Shown here: in pieces, positions 61,430 to 64,000 of the stretch
Layout of the letters: each line of letters opens with the position of its first letter
Position numbering within the stretch: position 1 is the stretch's first letter
NCBI GenBank assembly: GCA_017380575.1
Contig: JAFODS010000042.1
Location: 1-64,000 of the forward strand
Direction: 5' to 3'
Origin: Clostridia bacterium
GTDB lineage: Bacteria > Bacillota > Clostridia > Oscillospirales > Acutalibacteraceae
DNA length: 64,000 nucleotides
Program-made: the position numbers and the translations under genes
Notes under the pieces: model-generated
Databases searched by the model: none
What the model saw: the letters and a program-made list of their open reading frames with translations, nothing else
What the model was told of the DNA's origin: nothing

Positions 61430-63382
61430 ATGCAAAACCTTACAATCAAAAACAACGAACTTTTTTTAATGAGATACACAGAGCTTATCCGTATCAGTGC
61501 CTGCGGGAAAAATGCAATCCGCTTTCAGTCGTTTCCCGACGCTCAGGTGATTGACGAAAACTATACTCTTATGCCGCAGGAAGCTGAGGCAACGGCTGAA
61601 GAATTTGAAAATTATGCAACGCTTACCTGTGGCACACTTAAGGTAAAGGTTGAGCCGAACGGAAAGCTCACTTTCTTTAAAGACGGCAAAAAAATTCTTG
61701 AAGAAAAGCCTGAGTTAACATTCCACAGCAACTATCGCCATTTTGACAACAAAGGCAGCGGTCTTTGGTCTGCAAGGGTTATGTTCGAACCGAACGAGAA
61801 CGAGCATTTTTTCGGTCTCGGTCATAGCTGGGATAACGAGTTTGACCTTAAAGGTTCGTCAATTGATATCCGTAATGTAAATGCAAAATGTACGATTCCG
61901 TATGTTTATTCCTCGCTCGGCTACGGTTTCCTCTGGAACAATCCGTCAACGGGACTTTGCGAGCTTTCAAAAAACCGTACACGTTGGAGCTGTGACTGTT
62001 GCAGATTTATGGATTTCGTTGTTATTGCAGGAACTCCGAAGGAGGCTTGCACAACACTCGCTGATTTGACAGGATATTCTCCAAAAATGCCCGAATGGGC
62101 AACTGGTTTCTGGCAGTGCAGACTCCGTTACGAAACACAGGAGGAATTACTTTCTGTTGCCCGAAAATACAAGGAACTCGGAATTCCTCTTTCTGTAATT
62201 ATTGCTGACTATTTTCATTGGACGGAGCAGGGCGATTACAAATTCGACCCGAAATACTGGCCGGATGTAAAGGCGATGTCGGACGAGCTTCACGGAATGA
62301 ACACAAAGCTGATTGTTTCCGTTTGGCCGACGGTTAATCACGGAAGTGAAAATTACAGCTTTATGCGGAATAACAATATGCTTATGCGCACTGCCCGCGG
62401 ATGCGACAGGGTTTTTGATTTCTACGGTTGGCAGGGCGAAATTGATGCGACAAATCCTGCAACACGCGATTATGTGTGGAGTAAAATTAAGGAAAATTAT
62501 ATCGACAACGGTGTGGATGCTCTCTGGTTTGATGAGGCCGAGCCTGAAATTCATCCCGAGCATTTTGATAATCTTATCTGGTACAAAGGCCGTGCGGATA
62601 TGGTTGCACTTTTGTATCCGTATTATTATTCTAAAATGGCTTACGACGGCTTCAGGTCAATCGGTAGGGATGATATTATCACTCTTACACGCTGTGCGTA
62701 CCTCGGAAGTCAGAAATTCGGTTCGCTTGTGTGGTCGGGTGATATTGAATCAACATTTGAAAGCCTTGCTTGTCAGGTAAAGGCAGGTCTTAATATTGCA
62801 ATGTGCGGTATTCCGTGGTGGAATACGGATATCGGCGGCTTCTACGGTGCAGATATAACGAGTGATTATTTCAAAGAACTGATTGTCCGCTGGTTCCAGT
62901 TCGGTCTTTTCAGTCCCGTTATGCGCCTTCACGGCTCACGAATCCGTCATTTTGAACCGACACCGGGACTTAAGGAACCGAGCGGTGACCCGAATGAAAT
63001 CTGGAGCTTCGGCGAAGAGAATTTTGAAATTCTTAAGGATCTTATTTTCATTCGTGAAAAATTAAGGCCGTATATTCAGAAGCAGACGGATATTGCAAGC
63101 GAAAAGGGCTATCCCGTAATGCGTCCGATGTTTTTTGAATATCCCGACGATGAGGTTTGCTACACTCTCGACAGCCAGTATATGTTCGGTGACGATATTA
63201 TTTTTGCACCGATTGTTGAGCAGGGACAGACGGTGAAGAAGGTTTACATTCCCGACGGCGAATGGATTCTTACAAAAGACAAAAAAGTTTACACCAAGGG
63301 TACATACAAAATCACAGCAGAAATCAATGAGTTTGTTGCATTTGTAAAATCAGGTTCAGACGTAATTAAGTGTTTTGAATAA
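61430..63382 (+). CDS. Glycoside hydrolase family 31 enzyme
   Basis: 650 residues, cytosolic (no signal peptide). An N-terminal beta-sandwich (1-215) precedes the (beta/alpha)8 barrel (220-560). The nucleophile Asp lies in DALWFDEAEPE near residue 368 and the acid/base Asp in LVWSGDIES near 437; MRLHGSRIRHFEP follows. Substrate could be alpha-glucosides, xylosides or galactosides; the WFDEAEPE form does not settle it. Followed by the next repeat copy and an oxidoreductase gene, which may share a sugar pathway. Confidence 0.9.
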   Translation: MQNLTIKNNELFLMRYTELIRISACGKNAIRFQSFPDAQVIDENYTLMPQEAEATAEEFENYATLTCGTLKVKVEPNGKLTFFKDGKKILEEKPELTFHSNYRHFDNKGSGLWSARVMFEPNENEHFFGLGHSWDNEFDLKGSSIDIRNVNAKCTIPYVYSSLGYGFLWNNPSTGLCELSKNRTRWSCDCCRFMDFVVIAGTPKEACTTLADLTGYSPKMPEWATGFWQCRLRYETQEELLSVARKYKELGIPLSVIIADYFHWTEQGDYKFDPKYWPDVKAMSDELHGMNTKLIVSVWPTVNHGSENYSFMRNNNMLMRTARGCDRVFDFYGWQGEIDATNPATRDYVWSKIKENYIDNGVDALWFDEAEPEIHPEHFDNLIWYKGRADMVALLYPYYYSKMAYDGFRSIGRDDIITLTRCAYLGSQKFGSLVWSGDIESTFESLACQVKAGLNIAMCGIPWWNTDIGGFYGADITSDYFKELIVRWFQFGLFSPVMRLHGSRIRHFEPTPGLKEPSGDPNEIWSFGEENFEILKDLIFIREKLRPYIQKQTDIASEKGYPVMRPMFFEYPDDEVCYTLDSQYMFGDDIIFAPIVEQGQTVKKVYIPDGEWILTKDKKVYTKGTYKITAEINEFVAFVKSGSDVIKCFE

Positions 63383-63385
63383 AAT

Positions 63386-63640
63386 AAATTCGGGTTTGTG
63401 GAGATCTTTGATTTCGAACAATCTATCTCTGAACGTGTAGGGATCGGCCTCCCGGACGGTCCGCAGATTACGCTGAATTAACGGACGGTCGAGGACGCCC
63501 ATCCCTACGCAGTTGACTAAAACAGGGTTCGTAGGGGCGATTCACGAATCGACCGTTAAAGCAGAACAAAATTTAAAGGGACGTCGAGGACGTCGTCCCC
63601 TACAACAATAATTAAAAATTTGTTTTCCCCCAAAAATTTA
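63386..63640. repeat. 250-bp inverted-repeat element, copy 4
   Basis: Same orientation as copy 3. It opens AAATTCGGGTTTGTGGAG and its right end is degraded (CCCCCAAAAATTTA). The variable hairpin is a CGATTCACGAATCG type; the GACGTCGAGGACGTC module matches copy 3. It begins 4 bases after the GH31 stop. Confidence 0.83.
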
Positions 63641-63675
63641 TCTGATTGTTTAAATATAAAAAGGAGATGAAATTT

Positions 63676-64000
63676 ATGATAAAATACGGCGTAATCGGCT
63701 CGGGTTGGATCGCTGAGGAATTTGTAAAAGGTGCACAGACTGTTGAAGGAATGTGCTTTGCGACGATGTATTCGCGTACATATGAAAAGGGAAAAGAATT
63801 CGCGGAAAAATTCGGCTGTGACAGAATTTACACGGATATAAATGAATTTGCAGAAAGTGACATCGATGCGGTTTATATCGCGAGTCCGAATCTTTTTCAT
63901 TACGAGCAGAGCAAGCTTATGCTTGAAAACGGAAAACACATTCTTTGCGAAAAGCCGATAACAATAACTCCCGATGAATTTTCGGAACTTTTTTCACTTG
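63676..64000 (+). CDS. Gfo/Idh/MocA-family oxidoreductase, N-terminal part
   Basis: The frame opens at ATG 63676 after AAGGAGATG and continues past the right edge (108 codons visible). The Rossmann motif GVIGSGWIAEEF, the IASPNLFHYEQS block and HILCEKPI (with the conserved EKP lysine) identify the NAD(P)-binding domain of this family. It may oxidise a sugar or inositol-like compound together with the GH31 product. Confidence 0.9.
   Translation, partial: MIKYGVIGSGWIAEEFVKGAQTVEGMCFATMYSRTYEKGKEFAEKFGCDRIYTDINEFAESDIDAVYIASPNLFHYEQSKLMLENGKHILCEKPITITPDEFSELFSL

Noticed and set aside
63556..63939. A 127-codon minus-strand frame at the right end
   Set aside because: Antisense to the oxidoreductase start, which has a strong ribosome binding site and Rossmann motif, and it runs into repeat copy 4.

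Overview
The window looks like the chromosome of a low-to-moderate GC member of the Bacillota, probably Clostridia (Oscillospirales/Ruminococcaceae-like). That placement is inferred from the Firmicutes order mnmE-mnmG-rsmG-noc-soj-spo0J, the dnaN-yaaA-recF-remB string, a small SRP RNA upstream of dnaX, strong AGGAGG ribosome binding sites, and Clostridia-type mobile-element genes. It spans the replication-origin neighbourhood, with a large foreign island on the left.

Region 1 (about 1-33.4 kb) is an integrated mobile element, almost entirely on the minus strand. From its outer end it holds a two-TM protein cut by the window edge, a pentapeptide-repeat protein, a tyrosine recombinase, a 2968-residue methyltransferase/helicase, a set of small element proteins (including a 47-residue zinc-ribbon protein) and a large secreted InlB-repeat protein. 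Next comes a full Tad/Flp-type pilus operon: TadA, TadB and TadC-like, TadZ-like, CpaB-like, prepilin peptidase, two TadE-like proteins and three pilins. Then come SpoVG-like and ParB-like genes, a 29-residue membrane peptide and a roughly 400-nt structured leader. A Hachiman-type antiphage operon (HamA nuclease, HamB helicase) with an extra upstream gene follows. The island stops at an intact tRNA-Arg(CCT) next to the 5' half of a second tRNA-Arg(CCT), a likely attachment-site scar. I see no relaxase, VirB4 or VirD4 gene in the visible part.

Region 2 (33.5-48 kb, plus strand) is core chromosome. It carries mreB-mreC-mreD-PBP2 and a MinD-like ATPase (elongation and division), mnmE-mnmG-rsmG (tRNA and rRNA modification), noc-like/soj/spo0J with two perfect parS sites (chromosome segregation), and serS. 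A 280-bp element with wobble-paired ends sits between PBP2 and the MinD-like gene.

Region 3 (48-60 kb, minus strand) carries remB, recF, yaaA, dnaN, a candidate oriC, recR, ebfC, a family 2 glycosyltransferase, dnaX, SRP RNA, a surface-polysaccharide ABC exporter with a pyruvyl transferase, and ychF. The 267-bp gap between dnaN and recR contains an AT-rich stretch, a TAG trinucleotide array, a GC cluster and DnaA-box-like sequences. This is the layout of a Bacillus-type unwinding region, yet no dnaA gene is adjacent.

Region 4 (60-64 kb, plus strand) has a membrane protein, a GH31 glycosidase and the start of a Gfo/Idh/MocA oxidoreductase, separated by several copies of a 250-bp inverted-repeat element that also occurs after serS. 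The most unusual points are the pilus-bearing element with its leader RNA, the three-gene Hachiman locus, the tRNA scar, the dnaA-less origin and the modular hairpin repeats.
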